Source: Clostridiales bacterium
Lineage (GTDB): Bacteria > Bacillota > Clostridia > Christensenellales > CAG-138
DNA length: 64,000 nt
Reading direction: 5' to 3'
NCBI GenBank assembly: GCA_004558825.1
Contig: SFDB01000002.1
Span: 1 to 64,000, forward strand
In this document: one piece after another, positions 51,466-60,935 of the stretch
How positions within the stretch are numbered: position 1 is the stretch's first letter
Layout: the number at the start of each line of letters is the position of its first letter
The notes under the pieces: model-generated
Seen by the model: the letters and a program-made list of their open reading frames with translations, nothing else
The model's database searches: none
What the model was told of the DNA's origin: nothing
Position numbers and translations under genes: made by a program

Positions 51466-53253
51466 TTATTTTTCGCGCGGGAGCGAGTATTCCGTTTTAT
51501 ATTCTACGAATGCCTTATCAAATTCATCGGAATCGCCGTGTTTGACGTTCTCCATGAAGCTGTGAGCGCTGTAGCTGTCATGCTTTTGGAGAAGGCATAC
51601 GGCGATGTTGGAGCAGTGGTCGCTTATGCGCTCCATGTTCGTGAGCATGTCGTTAAGCACAAAGCCTAGACGGATTGTACACTTACCCTCCTGAAGGCGT
51701 GATATATGTCTGTCGCGTATGCTTTCCTGGAGTGCATCGATAACATCCTCAAGCGGCTCGACGCGCTTGGCGCCTTGAAGGTCGCGCTCGGCGTATGACG
51801 TGAATGAAAGCGTGATTATGTCAGAGAGAGCGTTTCGGATGACGTCAAGCTCTGTGTTTGCGGCATCCGAAAAGCGCAGACCGTTTTTATGCATTTCATT
51901 GGCGGATTCAAGCATGTTGAGCGAATGATCGCCTATACGCTCGCAGTCGCCGATGACGTGCAGCATATGGTTTATCTCTTCCGCATCGGATTCAGGAAGC
52001 TGCTTTGTAGATAGCTTCACCATGTATGTGGCGAGCATGTCCTCGTACTTATCAAGCAGCTTTTCTCCCTCAGATACGCTGTCGCAAAGCTTAGACGTAT
52101 AGTTTTTTGTCAGTGCTATGGCATTGAGAGCCGTCTGTTTTGCCGTCTCCATCATTTCCGCCACGGATCTGGCGCACACCTCCACGGCAACCGACGGCGT
52201 AGCAAGCAAGCGCTCATCGATTGGGCGTATGGCAGCCTTTTCGCGATTTTTGCTCTTGTCCGGGATCGTTATTTCGGCGAGACGGCAAAGGAGATTAGGC
52301 ATTGGCAGGAACACTATCGTTGCAAGCACGTTGAACACGGTATGGATCAGCGCTATGCCAAATTCCGAAACTCCGTAGTTTATGAATTCAAAACGGAAGA
52401 TCGCGTTGAGTGCGTAGAAAACCACAAGGAACAATATTGTACCAATTGTATTGAAATAAAGGTGCACCATTGCGGAACGCCTTGCATTCTTACCTGCGCC
52501 GATGCACGATATGAGCGCCGTAACGCATGTACCTATATTCGAGCCGAGCACGATGGGCAGTGCGACGCCGTACGTTATCGGAGAGTCGCTGCCTGATAGC
52601 GCTGCGGCGAGAGCAATAAGCACGCCGACGGTCGCCGCGGAGCTTTGAATTATGCCCGTAAACACCGCCCCGACGAGCACGCCGAGTATGGGGTTCCTAA
52701 ACATTACGAGAAGGTTGGCGAACGTCGGGCTGTCGGCGAGCGGCTTGACTGAATCGCCCATGACGGACATGCCGAACATGAGAAGCGCGAAGCTCAAAAG
52801 CACGCGGCCCGTAATCTGCCGCCTCTCCTTTTGCGAGAAAAGCATGAGCACGATGCCGACGAGAGCGAGAATTGGCGAAAAGGTGGATGGGTTCAGTAAC
52901 CATAATATGAAGCTGTCCCCGCTGAGGCCGGTAAGGCTTAAGAGCCATGAAGTTATGGTTGTGCCGATGTTAGCGCCCATGATAATGCCGACGACCTGCT
53001 CAAGACGCATTATGCCTGAATTTACGAAGCCTACGACCATAACCGTGGTTGCCGAGCTTGACTGCACGACGGCGGTAACTCCCGCGCCGAGCGCTATTGC
53101 CGCAAAGCGGTTGCTTGTGGCGCGTTCAAGCGTTCTTTCGAGCATTCCTCCGGAAAGCTGCTCTAAGCCGCCGCTCATGAGCTGCATCCCGAACAGGGAG
53201 AATGAAAGCCCGGCGACAAATGTCAACACATGTGTCCAAATCTCTAAGTTCAT
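51466..53253 (-). CDS. Na/Pi cotransporter with PhoU-like tail
   Basis: 595 aa. Two NptA/Na-Pi-cotransporter repeats: VTAVVQSSSATTVMVVGF and VFTGIIQSSAATVGVLIAL (QSSSA/QSSAA signature), GANIGTTITSWL and GSNIGTCVTALIS. The last ~200 aa are helical PhoU-like (ISRLQEGKCTIRLGFVLNDMLTNMERISDHCSNIAV), a common fusion in bacterial NptA proteins that may sense or control phosphate. It imports phosphate with Na+. ATG 53253 is chosen for CGGAGGTTGT. Diverges from PBP1A. Confidence 0.9.
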   Translation of the reverse strand: MNLEIWTHVLTFVAGLSFSLFGMQLMSGGLEQLSGGMLERTLERATSNRFAAIALGAGVTAVVQSSSATTVMVVGFVNSGIMRLEQVVGIIMGANIGTTITSWLLSLTGLSGDSFILWLLNPSTFSPILALVGIVLMLFSQKERRQITGRVLLSFALLMFGMSVMGDSVKPLADSPTFANLLVMFRNPILGVLVGAVFTGIIQSSAATVGVLIALAAALSGSDSPITYGVALPIVLGSNIGTCVTALISCIGAGKNARRSAMVHLYFNTIGTILFLVVFYALNAIFRFEFINYGVSEFGIALIHTVFNVLATIVFLPMPNLLCRLAEITIPDKSKNREKAAIRPIDERLLATPSVAVEVCARSVAEMMETAKQTALNAIALTKNYTSKLCDSVSEGEKLLDKYEDMLATYMVKLSTKQLPESDAEEINHMLHVIGDCERIGDHSLNMLESANEMHKNGLRFSDAANTELDVIRNALSDIITLSFTSYAERDLQGAKRVEPLEDVIDALQESIRDRHISRLQEGKCTIRLGFVLNDMLTNMERISDHCSNIAVCLLQKHDSYSAHSFMENVKHGDSDEFDKAFVEYKTEYSLPREK

Positions 53254-53511
53254 ACAACCTCCGAAGTTTGTTAAAGGACTAAAACGTGTTTTTGGCGCCG
53301 AATTTATCACGAGACAGACGGCGTTCTTTGCAAAATACATACGTTCATTGTCCACAATGATTATAAATGTCATGCGACTGCTCGAAAACGTGAGTAATGA
53401 ATAATTTATGTAAAATGTATGTTAACAGAAGCAAGCCAAAGTCATACATTGATTTGCAGCGCTTGGAGCAAAAAGCAGGCGCCGATGAATATTAACATGT
53501 TGTGAACAAGA

Positions 53512-53540
53512 TTGCCCATACGACGATTCCATGATATACT
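53512..53540 (+). promoter_or_regulatory. Promoter of PBP1A gene
   Basis: TTGCCC (53512-53517), 17-bp spacer, TATACT (53535-53540), 32 bp before ATG 53573. Confidence 0.6.
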
Positions 53541-53572
53541 ATCATAGCAATACTGTAATATGGAGGAGTGCC

Positions 53573-56374
53573 ATGCAGTACGATAAACATACGGGCGCCC
53601 GCGAGAACGGCGGCGGAACGCAGCAGTTCGGCAGGATTGCCCCGAAGGATATGCATGAAATGAGCGAAAGCGACGATCATGAGAGCAAATTCGGCGCCTT
53701 TGCCGATAAAATAAAAAAACATTTCAGACCGAGACATAAGGAAAGGCCGTTTCCGCTGGCGGTGTTATTCTGTACGCTTAAAATACTTGCGGTTATAGTC
53801 GTAATGAGCGGCTGCGCCGTGTTCGGGCTTATGCTCGGCATAGCGAAGGCGTATATAGACACAACGCCTGAGCTTGACGTATCGCGCCTTACCAGGAGCA
53901 ACAGGACATCGTACATATATGATAACAACGGAGAGCTTATAACAACATTCGCAGGAATGGAATACCGCGACTGGGTGGCTATAGAAGATATACCGGACAT
54001 GCTGAAAAACGCGCTTATATCAGTAGAGGACGTACGTTTTTACAGACATGGCGGCCTTGACTTCAAGCGACTTGTTTCGGCTGTTGTAAACACGCTGCGG
54101 AACACGGATACGCACGGCGGAAGCACGCTTACGCAGCAGCTTATAAAGAATAAAATACTTTCAAACGTGCGCTCATACAAGCGGAAGATACAGGAGGCGT
54201 ACCTTGCAGTAGAGCTTGAGAATACCGTGGAAAAGGACGATATACTCGAGGCATACATGAACGACGTATATCTCGGAGAATCGAACTACGGAATGAAAGC
54301 GGCGGCAAACGACTATTTTGGCAAGGAATTGTCCGAGCTTTCAATACGGGAGTGCGCGATGCTTGCGGGTCTTGTGCAGCAGCCGTCGTATACAAACCCG
54401 AGGGCGAACACATATGAACGGTTCTATGAGGACGGTACAAACAAGATGGATCGTACGAACTCTCGTACGGACACGGTTATATGGGCGATGTATAATGCGG
54501 GTTTTATATCGTCAGCGCAGCGTGACGGAGCGCTTAACGATACCGTAACGATACTGCAAAAATCGAAAGCGACTTCGATATACGACATGCCGTATTTTGT
54601 TGAGTACGCCGTGTATGATGTCGTGACATGCATGCTTGAGCAAAGAGAGCTGCCCGATACGACGTCAAACAGGGCCTCCATTGAGAGCGAGCTGAGAAAC
54701 GGGGGCTATGAGATACATCTTACGGTCGATCCGAGCATACAGCATACGCTTGAGTCGACTATTGAAAGCTGGGATAAATATCCGGAGTTGGCCGATCCGT
54801 CGACAGCGATAGAGACGGTCAAAAACTCGGACGGCAGTGTGACCACGGTAAACCAGCCACAGGCGGCGGCTGTTATAATCGATTACCATACCGGCGACAT
54901 CGTGGCGCTTGTGGGCGGACGCGATACGCCGAAAACGAAAAAGCAATGGAACAGAGCATATCAAAGCAGTATGCCTGTAGGTTCGTCGATAAAGCCGATA
55001 GCGGTGTACGCGCCCGCGCTCGACCTTGGGGCGTCGCCTGCGACGATAATCGCAAATATCCCGGGCGAGATTGAGGGCTACGGTGGAAACGGCTATCCCG
55101 CGCTCGGCTCTGAGAAGTGGATGGGCCCTGTGACGATAAGGCGCGGAGTAACGTCGTCGCTTAACATTGTGGCGGCGAGAACGCTTTTTGAACATGTGAC
55201 TACGGCAACGTCAAAGCAGTATCTTGTGAATCTCGGCATAGATGCGGCGCGAGTCAATGCGGACGGCCCGGGACTTGCGCTAGGAACGTCGGGTATAACG
55301 CCTGTAGAAATGGCGGCTGCATACGGAACCATAGCGAACGGCGGAGAATACATAACGCCCCACGCTTTTTCAAGAGTCGTGGATTCAAACGGCAAGGTGA
55401 TACTGAGGTCCGAGGATTTTAAGGAGCGCAGGCAGGTGTTTAAGCGCTCGACCGCGTACATGATGCTTGACATGATGCAGGACGTTGTCAGCAGAGGAAC
55501 CGGTACGGAGGCGAAGATCGAAAACATGACGGTCGCCGGCAAGACGGGAACGAATGAAAATTACACGAGCGTTTATTTTGCGGGCGCGACGCCGTATTAC
55601 TCCGCTTCGCTCTGGATAGGCCATGATAAATATAACAACAAGCTCAGAACGGGTTCAACAGGCGGAAAATATGCCGCGCCGCTCTGGAGCGCGTTTATGG
55701 GCAAGATACATGAGGGGCTGGCAGATAAGCCCATAATGGACGATTCGCCCGTCGAACTGGGGCTTGTAAAGCGTACGGTATGCTCCGTATCGGGACTGCT
55801 GGCAACAGAAGCATGTGCAGCGGATCCATACCATCCGCCGGTATCCGACTGGTTTCTGGATGACAACGTGCCATATGATGAGTGCAACATGCATGCGTAT
55901 GCCACGCTTTGCAGCGAATCGGGTCAACCTGCGTCCGCATATTGTTACGGGACAGTGTCGGGCAGCGTCGTTCTGATTTCATCGCTCTCTCCGTACAGAC
56001 AGTTTGACCCTGCAAATCTTTTGAAAGCAATGCCGAACGCCGTGTTTACTGACTATACGGCGGAACAGTTCAATTCTGGCATGTATGATTCGTCGTGCCT
56101 ATGCTATCTTCATACGCCTTGGTATTTGGGGTATGGGGACGGCGTATCGCTTACGTCGGCAATACAGCGAGCGAACGAGCTTATTGCACGTGTTCAGGGA
56201 TACCTGAACGTCGTACAGACGCTGTCAAAACCCGATAGAGAGACGCTCGAAATAGGAATAAGCTGGCTCAACTATGCGATACAGCAAAAGAATGTTTCGG
56301 CGATAACATCGTATACGGAGCAGCTCGAGTATAATTATCAAAAGATAAGCGCGGCCAATCCGCCGCCTGCATAA
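53573..56374 (+). CDS. Class A penicillin-binding protein (PBP1A-like)
   Basis: 933 aa. Cytoplasmic N-terminus (~1-70), membrane anchor (~72-98), GT51 glycosyltransferase (SVEDVRFYRHGGLDFKR with catalytic Glu, GGSTLTQQLIKNK), then transpeptidase: SSIKPI (SxxK), SLN in TSSLNIVAA, and KTGTNEN (KTG). A C-terminal ~170-residue helical tail is unusual, with Cys-rich stretches (VCSVSGLLATEACAAD, SSCLCYL). It makes and cross-links peptidoglycan. TGGAGG site; ATG 53531 lies within the promoter. The UDG gene follows 4 nt after. Confidence 0.93.
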   Translation: MQYDKHTGARENGGGTQQFGRIAPKDMHEMSESDDHESKFGAFADKIKKHFRPRHKERPFPLAVLFCTLKILAVIVVMSGCAVFGLMLGIAKAYIDTTPELDVSRLTRSNRTSYIYDNNGELITTFAGMEYRDWVAIEDIPDMLKNALISVEDVRFYRHGGLDFKRLVSAVVNTLRNTDTHGGSTLTQQLIKNKILSNVRSYKRKIQEAYLAVELENTVEKDDILEAYMNDVYLGESNYGMKAAANDYFGKELSELSIRECAMLAGLVQQPSYTNPRANTYERFYEDGTNKMDRTNSRTDTVIWAMYNAGFISSAQRDGALNDTVTILQKSKATSIYDMPYFVEYAVYDVVTCMLEQRELPDTTSNRASIESELRNGGYEIHLTVDPSIQHTLESTIESWDKYPELADPSTAIETVKNSDGSVTTVNQPQAAAVIIDYHTGDIVALVGGRDTPKTKKQWNRAYQSSMPVGSSIKPIAVYAPALDLGASPATIIANIPGEIEGYGGNGYPALGSEKWMGPVTIRRGVTSSLNIVAARTLFEHVTTATSKQYLVNLGIDAARVNADGPGLALGTSGITPVEMAAAYGTIANGGEYITPHAFSRVVDSNGKVILRSEDFKERRQVFKRSTAYMMLDMMQDVVSRGTGTEAKIENMTVAGKTGTNENYTSVYFAGATPYYSASLWIGHDKYNNKLRTGSTGGKYAAPLWSAFMGKIHEGLADKPIMDDSPVELGLVKRTVCSVSGLLATEACAADPYHPPVSDWFLDDNVPYDECNMHAYATLCSESGQPASAYCYGTVSGSVVLISSLSPYRQFDPANLLKAMPNAVFTDYTAEQFNSGMYDSSCLCYLHTPWYLGYGDGVSLTSAIQRANELIARVQGYLNVVQTLSKPDRETLEIGISWLNYAIQQKNVSAITSYTEQLEYNYQKISAANPPPA

Positions 56375-56378
56375 CAGA

Positions 56379-57020
56379 ATGGAAGCTGCACGTCAAAACA
56401 TTGAAAATGAGCTGAAAAAGCTCTACAGAGACGAAAAAGAGCGTATCGCTTCTCTTGCCGGCACATATTTGGGGGACATGGACAACCCTGTGTTCGGTGA
56501 CGGAAATTTTCACGCAAGGCTGATGTTTATAGGCGAAGCGCCGGGCTCTGATGAGGCGCTAATCGGAAAACCTTTTGTAGGCAAGGCAGGGATGCAGCTT
56601 GATGGGATGCTTAAAGCGGCGCAGATAGACAGGTCAGAGGTATTCATAACGAACGTTGTGAAATACCGCCCTATGAAGCCGACGTCGCGCCGCATGTCGA
56701 ATAGGACGCCGAGCGCACGGGAAATAAGAGAGGGGCTTGAGCTTCTCAGACGCGAGATAGCGCTTGTGAGACCAAGCATGATTGCGTCGCTTGGAAATAC
56801 GCCGCTTGCGGCAATGTCACTTATCGCAGGCATCGACGTAATGAAAATAGGCGATGTCCACGCCGCTCCGACTGTGATAAAGATAGGGGGCTTGAGCGCG
56901 ATTCTATTCCCGCTGTATCACCCTGCGAGCACGATATATAATAGAGAATTAACGCAAGTGCTGCAAGATGATCTTGTCAGCCTTGGCAAGATATATACGC
57001 AAATGAGGATGAAAATATGA
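56379..57020 (+). CDS. Family 4-type uracil-DNA glycosylase without Fe-S cysteines
   Basis: 213 aa. Motif A GEAPGSDEALIGKPFVGKAG (52-71) and the motif B region YHPAS near 180 are those of family 4/SPUDG-type enzymes that remove uracil from DNA. The cysteines that bind the [4Fe-4S] cluster are absent: the whole protein contains no cysteine, and NVVKYRP replaces the usual NVVKCRP. The gene is co-directional with PBP1A (4-nt gap) and overlaps the next gene by 4 nt. Confidence 0.87.
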   Translation: MEAARQNIENELKKLYRDEKERIASLAGTYLGDMDNPVFGDGNFHARLMFIGEAPGSDEALIGKPFVGKAGMQLDGMLKAAQIDRSEVFITNVVKYRPMKPTSRRMSNRTPSAREIREGLELLRREIALVRPSMIASLGNTPLAAMSLIAGIDVMKIGDVHAAPTVIKIGGLSAILFPLYHPASTIYNRELTQVLQDDLVSLGKIYTQMRMKI

Positions 57021-58171
57021 AAGCATTAAAAATCATTGTGAGAACGGCCGCGATGTGCGTATTGGCCGCGACGGTATTCACGAGTGCGGCGTTAGCCGCA
57101 TCGGATAAGACGGAGTACGGTCAGGTGACGTCCGATGACGTAAATCTCCGTGCCGAAGCGAACACTGAGTCGGAGATAATAAGGGTTTTGCCTATAGGCG
57201 CGAGACTGCAGGTGGTGGCGTACGAGGACGGATGGTACAGGGTATTGTGCGAAGGCGACGTTGGCTATATACGCGGCGATTATCTTTTTGTAAACACAAA
57301 CGGAACGCGCGGCGCCTATGTACTTGAAGACGGTGTAATACTTCATGGAGGGCCAAGCGAGAATACATATGCCGTGCAAGAGCTTTCATGCGGGCAGGGC
57401 GTAAAGATAAAGGCGCTCATAGGCGAATGGGCATTTGTTATTGCCGATAAGGATGTGGGTTATGTCAGGTTTACGCAGTTGAGGACGACTAAGGGCAATA
57501 CGGCGGAGGGAAGCCAACTGCGCACAGGAATGGAAGGAACCGATGTGCGCAAACTCCAGCAGGCGCTGTATAACAGAGGCTTCCTTTCTAAGGCTGATAT
57601 AACGGGAATATTCGGCGCAAAAACCAGGACGGCCGTTTCGGACTACCAGGAGCTTGCAGGCCTCAGCAGCGATGGCATAGCCGGTGTTGAGACGCTCAAC
57701 TCGGTATACGATTTTTCTAACAACATCAGAAAAGAAAACGCCATATATAATCAGGTAAAGGGCACGGTGATACTGCTCGACTGGTTTAAGGGAGGAAGCG
57801 ATTGGCTAAACAAGGGTGCGCATTTTACGGTTACGGACGTGCGAACGGGTCTAAGCTTTAAGGCGCGCCGGTTCGGCGGCTGGTATCATGCCGACTGCGA
57901 GCCGATAACCGCTGCGGATTCCGCTGTCATCTACAAGGCTGCGGGCAACAGATGGTCGTGGAACAGGCGACCGATATGGGTGACATATAAGGGCAAGACT
58001 GTCGCGGCGAGTATGCACTCGATGCCGCATATGGCCAACCCAACGGCTTCGAACAATTTCGACGGCCATTTCTGCATACATCTTTTGAATTCAAAGGTTC
58101 ATGCGAACAGCAAGGCTTGCCCGAGACATCAGGCGTGCGTTCGAGAAGCGTACAAAGCGGGACGCAAATAA
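57017..58171 (+). CDS. Secreted SH3/PG-binding protein with unknown C-terminal domain
   Basis: 384 aa. Signal peptide (~1-28, ending AALAA). Two SH3b modules (~33-95, with VNLRAEANTESEIIRVLPIGARL; and ~95-155), a PG-binding module (~165-225), then a C-terminal domain (~245-380) with WYHADCEPIT, SMHSMPHM and GHFCIHLLNSKVH. The last is common in Firmicute wall proteins; its His/Cys pattern looks enzymatic but the activity is unknown. ATGA overlap with the UDG gene. Probably acts on the cell wall or cortex. Confidence 0.82.
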   Translation: MKALKIIVRTAAMCVLAATVFTSAALAASDKTEYGQVTSDDVNLRAEANTESEIIRVLPIGARLQVVAYEDGWYRVLCEGDVGYIRGDYLFVNTNGTRGAYVLEDGVILHGGPSENTYAVQELSCGQGVKIKALIGEWAFVIADKDVGYVRFTQLRTTKGNTAEGSQLRTGMEGTDVRKLQQALYNRGFLSKADITGIFGAKTRTAVSDYQELAGLSSDGIAGVETLNSVYDFSNNIRKENAIYNQVKGTVILLDWFKGGSDWLNKGAHFTVTDVRTGLSFKARRFGGWYHADCEPITAADSAVIYKAAGNRWSWNRRPIWVTYKGKTVAASMHSMPHMANPTASNNFDGHFCIHLLNSKVHANSKACPRHQACVREAYKAGRK

Positions 58172-58198
58172 GCGGAAAAGCATGAATTTATAAAGACG

Positions 58199-58248
58199 GC
58201 ATTGCAAATACTCTCCTTGAAAGGATGGGATTTGCAATGCGTTTTTTT
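58199..58248 (+). terminator. Terminator overlapping the gerA start
   Basis: GCATTGCAAAT (58199-58209) pairs with ATTTGCAATGC (58230-58240), with an inner TCCT/AGGA stem, followed by GTTTTTTTT. It ends the SH3-gene transcript but its 3' arm contains the candidate ger Shine-Dalgarno and ATG 58237. Confidence 0.75.
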
Positions 58249-59835
58249 TCATGCCTGATGAAGGCCCTGCGTTTTGAAAGGCCTGCGACAGAGTTTGAGC
58301 TGCTTGAGACGGAAAACGGCTCGCCGAGCGGGAAATATGCGGAGAGCAAGGGCTCCAAAAGCAAAAAAACAACTAAAACACATGTTTACAGCCGCTTAGC
58401 GGATAACGTCACATATATAAACGATAAATTCTGCGCGGATATAAATAAGGATCTTATAGTGCGGCGCTTCAAAATGCTTGGGGGCAGAGAGGGTATGATT
58501 GTGTTTTTGTCGGGCATGGCGCGCGCCGATACAATAAACGACTTTGTGCTGCGGCCTGTTTTCCGTTGTGGGCGCGATCTTCCGGAGGGAGGCGAGGCGG
58601 CCAAGTTCTTGATAGAAAAAGTGATCGATGTAAGTGAAATAGAGGCAGAGGAAGGTCTTGAAAAGATAGCGTATTATATATCGGAGGGCAAAACAGCGCT
58701 TTTTTTGGACGGAATGCACAGCGCGGTCATTGCCGATACGCGCGGCTATGAAAAGAGAGGCGTTTCAGAGAGCGAAAACGAGCGCACTGTTTTCGGCCCA
58801 AAGGAGGCTTTCAATGAGAACCTGCGCACAAATATAACGCTTTTACGGCGCATAATTAAAGCGAGCGATTTTATTTGCGAGTTTAGAGAAACAAAGACAA
58901 AAAACAAAGCGCGTGCGGCGATAGCTTATTGCGCCGAGGTTGCCAACGTTACCGTTGTAAACGAGGTAAAGCGGAGAATAGCGGCCATTGAGACGAGCTA
59001 TGCCCTTGATCTTGGCACGCTCGAGCAGCTTATGGAGCCTAACCGCTTGATGCTTTTGCCAAGGACGCTTATGACGGAGCGACCTGATAAAGCTGCATCG
59101 CATATACTCTCGGGCCATATCGCCGTACTTCTTGACGGGAGCCCGTTCGCCATGATACTGCCGGTGACGCTTTTTTCGCTTATGTCCAGCGGTGAGGATA
59201 CATATATGACCGCACCGCTTGGGACGGTGCTCCGGCTCGTCAGATATATCGGGATGCTTATATCGATACTGCTCCCGGGCTATTTTTTGGCGGCGGCGCT
59301 GTATCATCAGGGCGTCCTATCAAGCGAGGTGCTTATGACGATAATCTCGTCGCGGCGGCTTGTATACGTTTCGTTAGGCTCTGAGATGATATTCCTCTTA
59401 TTTATATTTCACCTGATACGCGAAGCCGGTATGCGAGTCCCGGGCAGTATCGGGCAGGCAATAGGAATAATCGGCGGCCTGATACTCGGGCAGGCGGCGG
59501 TAACCGCGAACATTGTCAGTTCAGTGGTGCTTATACTTGTTGCGCTCACGGGTCTCGGCAATTTTTGTATACCGAATTATCGGCTGTCGCTGACGGCGTC
59601 GTATATAAGAATTGGCGCGGTTATAGCAGGCTGGATGGCGGGATTTCTCGGAATTGCGGCATTTATCGTTGTTTCGGTGGCATACGTTGCGTCGCAAAAG
59701 TCGTACGGCGTGCCGTACCTTACGCCATTCGCGCCAAAAACACACTCAAAACGGCCGTTCGTCATACGCGGGTTTATCAAAATGAGCAACAGGCATGAGG
59801 ATTACACAAATACGATGGAGGACAAGAAGCTTTGA
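58237..59835 (+). CDS. Spore germination protein, GerA subunit A
   Basis: 532 aa. GerAA/GerKA-type: cytoplasmic N-terminal ~280 aa including FVLRPVFRCGRDLPEGGEAAKFLIE, LRTNITLLRRIIKASDF and KRRIAAIET, then five or six membrane helices (PFAMILPVTLFSL onward) and a basic end. It forms the germinant receptor with subunits B and C in the spore inner membrane. The start is uncertain: ATG 58237 (AAAGG 12 nt before), ATG 58225 or ATG 58258, the first two inside the terminator hairpin. Confidence 0.88.
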   Translation: MRFFSCLMKALRFERPATEFELLETENGSPSGKYAESKGSKSKKTTKTHVYSRLADNVTYINDKFCADINKDLIVRRFKMLGGREGMIVFLSGMARADTINDFVLRPVFRCGRDLPEGGEAAKFLIEKVIDVSEIEAEEGLEKIAYYISEGKTALFLDGMHSAVIADTRGYEKRGVSESENERTVFGPKEAFNENLRTNITLLRRIIKASDFICEFRETKTKNKARAAIAYCAEVANVTVVNEVKRRIAAIETSYALDLGTLEQLMEPNRLMLLPRTLMTERPDKAASHILSGHIAVLLDGSPFAMILPVTLFSLMSSGEDTYMTAPLGTVLRLVRYIGMLISILLPGYFLAAALYHQGVLSSEVLMTIISSRRLVYVSLGSEMIFLLFIFHLIREAGMRVPGSIGQAIGIIGGLILGQAAVTANIVSSVVLILVALTGLGNFCIPNYRLSLTASYIRIGAVIAGWMAGFLGIAAFIVVSVAYVASQKSYGVPYLTPFAPKTHSKRPFVIRGFIKMSNRHEDYTNTMEDKKL

Positions 59836-60935
59836 GCACGCAAGGTAGGATAGGCGTAACAGAGGGTGCATGTATTTTCTCCACGGCGCTTGTTGTAAGC
59901 GGGTTGTTTGGCTCGGAAGCGCAGCGTATGTATGATGAAGCCGTGCCGTCGTATATCGCACTGCCGATAGCCATAATAGCTTCGGCATTCATATTTTTAC
60001 TTGTAGCGCATGCGCTGAAAAAAAGCAGATCACAAAGCCTTAGCGAGCTATTTTGTTATTCGCTCGGCAATGTGGCGGGAGGGGCTGCGTCCCTCGTGAT
60101 CGCTACGTTCAATGTTCTGCTTGTAAGCGCGCCGTTGATGCGGGTCATAGATATACTCGACAGCTATCTGTTTCAAAGCACGTTTGCTAACATAAGCTTT
60201 TTTGTGCTGCCCGCGATAGGTTTTGCGGCTTGGATGGGGTTTGAGACGCTCGGTAGAACTGCAGCATGCTTTGCAATAGTGTTGGCGATGTCGCTTGTGG
60301 CGGCGATATGCTTATCGTTTAGGGGATACGATACGAGCAGACTTTACCCCATTATGAGTAATAACACGGGTGACTTTTTCCGCGAAACGGGCGCGAGTTG
60401 TGTCGCGTTCATACCGTGTTTCATGACTGCGTTGAACATGACGCGCGGTATGCATGGAATTAAGTATGTAAAGAAATCAGCATTGATATCAACTGTGATA
60501 GCGGTCTTGGCGTGCGGCGTAACCGAATTGTGCATAAGCATGTCGTTTCCGCGGGATATGATAGCCAACACGGATATGCCCCTCAGATCCATGCTGCTTA
60601 ATGTTTTTACGGGCAACCATATAATGCGCTTTGATACGTTCGCCATCTTTATATGGCTTGTCGGCGCGATGGTAAGCTCTGCGTTCTACATATACGGAGC
60701 AGCATCGTTTTACGCGGGAACATTCAAACAAAAGGACAGCCGCCCTGCGGTGCTCGGAATGGTAATAATAGTGATGTGCATACTCTACACGGACCATTTG
60801 AGCGTAGTCGGTGCAACGCATATGAAACTTGACACGGTGTATCGTTACAGCTTTGTGGTGCTGATACCGCTTATGGTTGTCGTCGCCGTGGCGGCGTTGA
60901 TAAAGGTCGGTATAAAGGAGAAAAAGGCTTCATGA
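59832..60935 (+). CDS. Spore germination protein, GerB permease subunit
   Basis: 367 aa with about ten membrane helices, APC-superfamily fold as in GerAB/GerKB/GerBB. VTEGACIFSTALVVSGLF is the first helix; LCISMSFPRDMIANTDMP sits after helix 7. This subunit binds the germinant. TTG 59832 overlaps the gerA stop (TTGA), and the stop overlaps gerC, so all are translated as one unit. Confidence 0.92.
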   Translation: MSTQGRIGVTEGACIFSTALVVSGLFGSEAQRMYDEAVPSYIALPIAIIASAFIFLLVAHALKKSRSQSLSELFCYSLGNVAGGAASLVIATFNVLLVSAPLMRVIDILDSYLFQSTFANISFFVLPAIGFAAWMGFETLGRTAACFAIVLAMSLVAAICLSFRGYDTSRLYPIMSNNTGDFFRETGASCVAFIPCFMTALNMTRGMHGIKYVKKSALISTVIAVLACGVTELCISMSFPRDMIANTDMPLRSMLLNVFTGNHIMRFDTFAIFIWLVGAMVSSAFYIYGAASFYAGTFKQKDSRPAVLGMVIIVMCILYTDHLSVVGATHMKLDTVYRYSFVVLIPLMVVVAVAALIKVGIKEKKAS

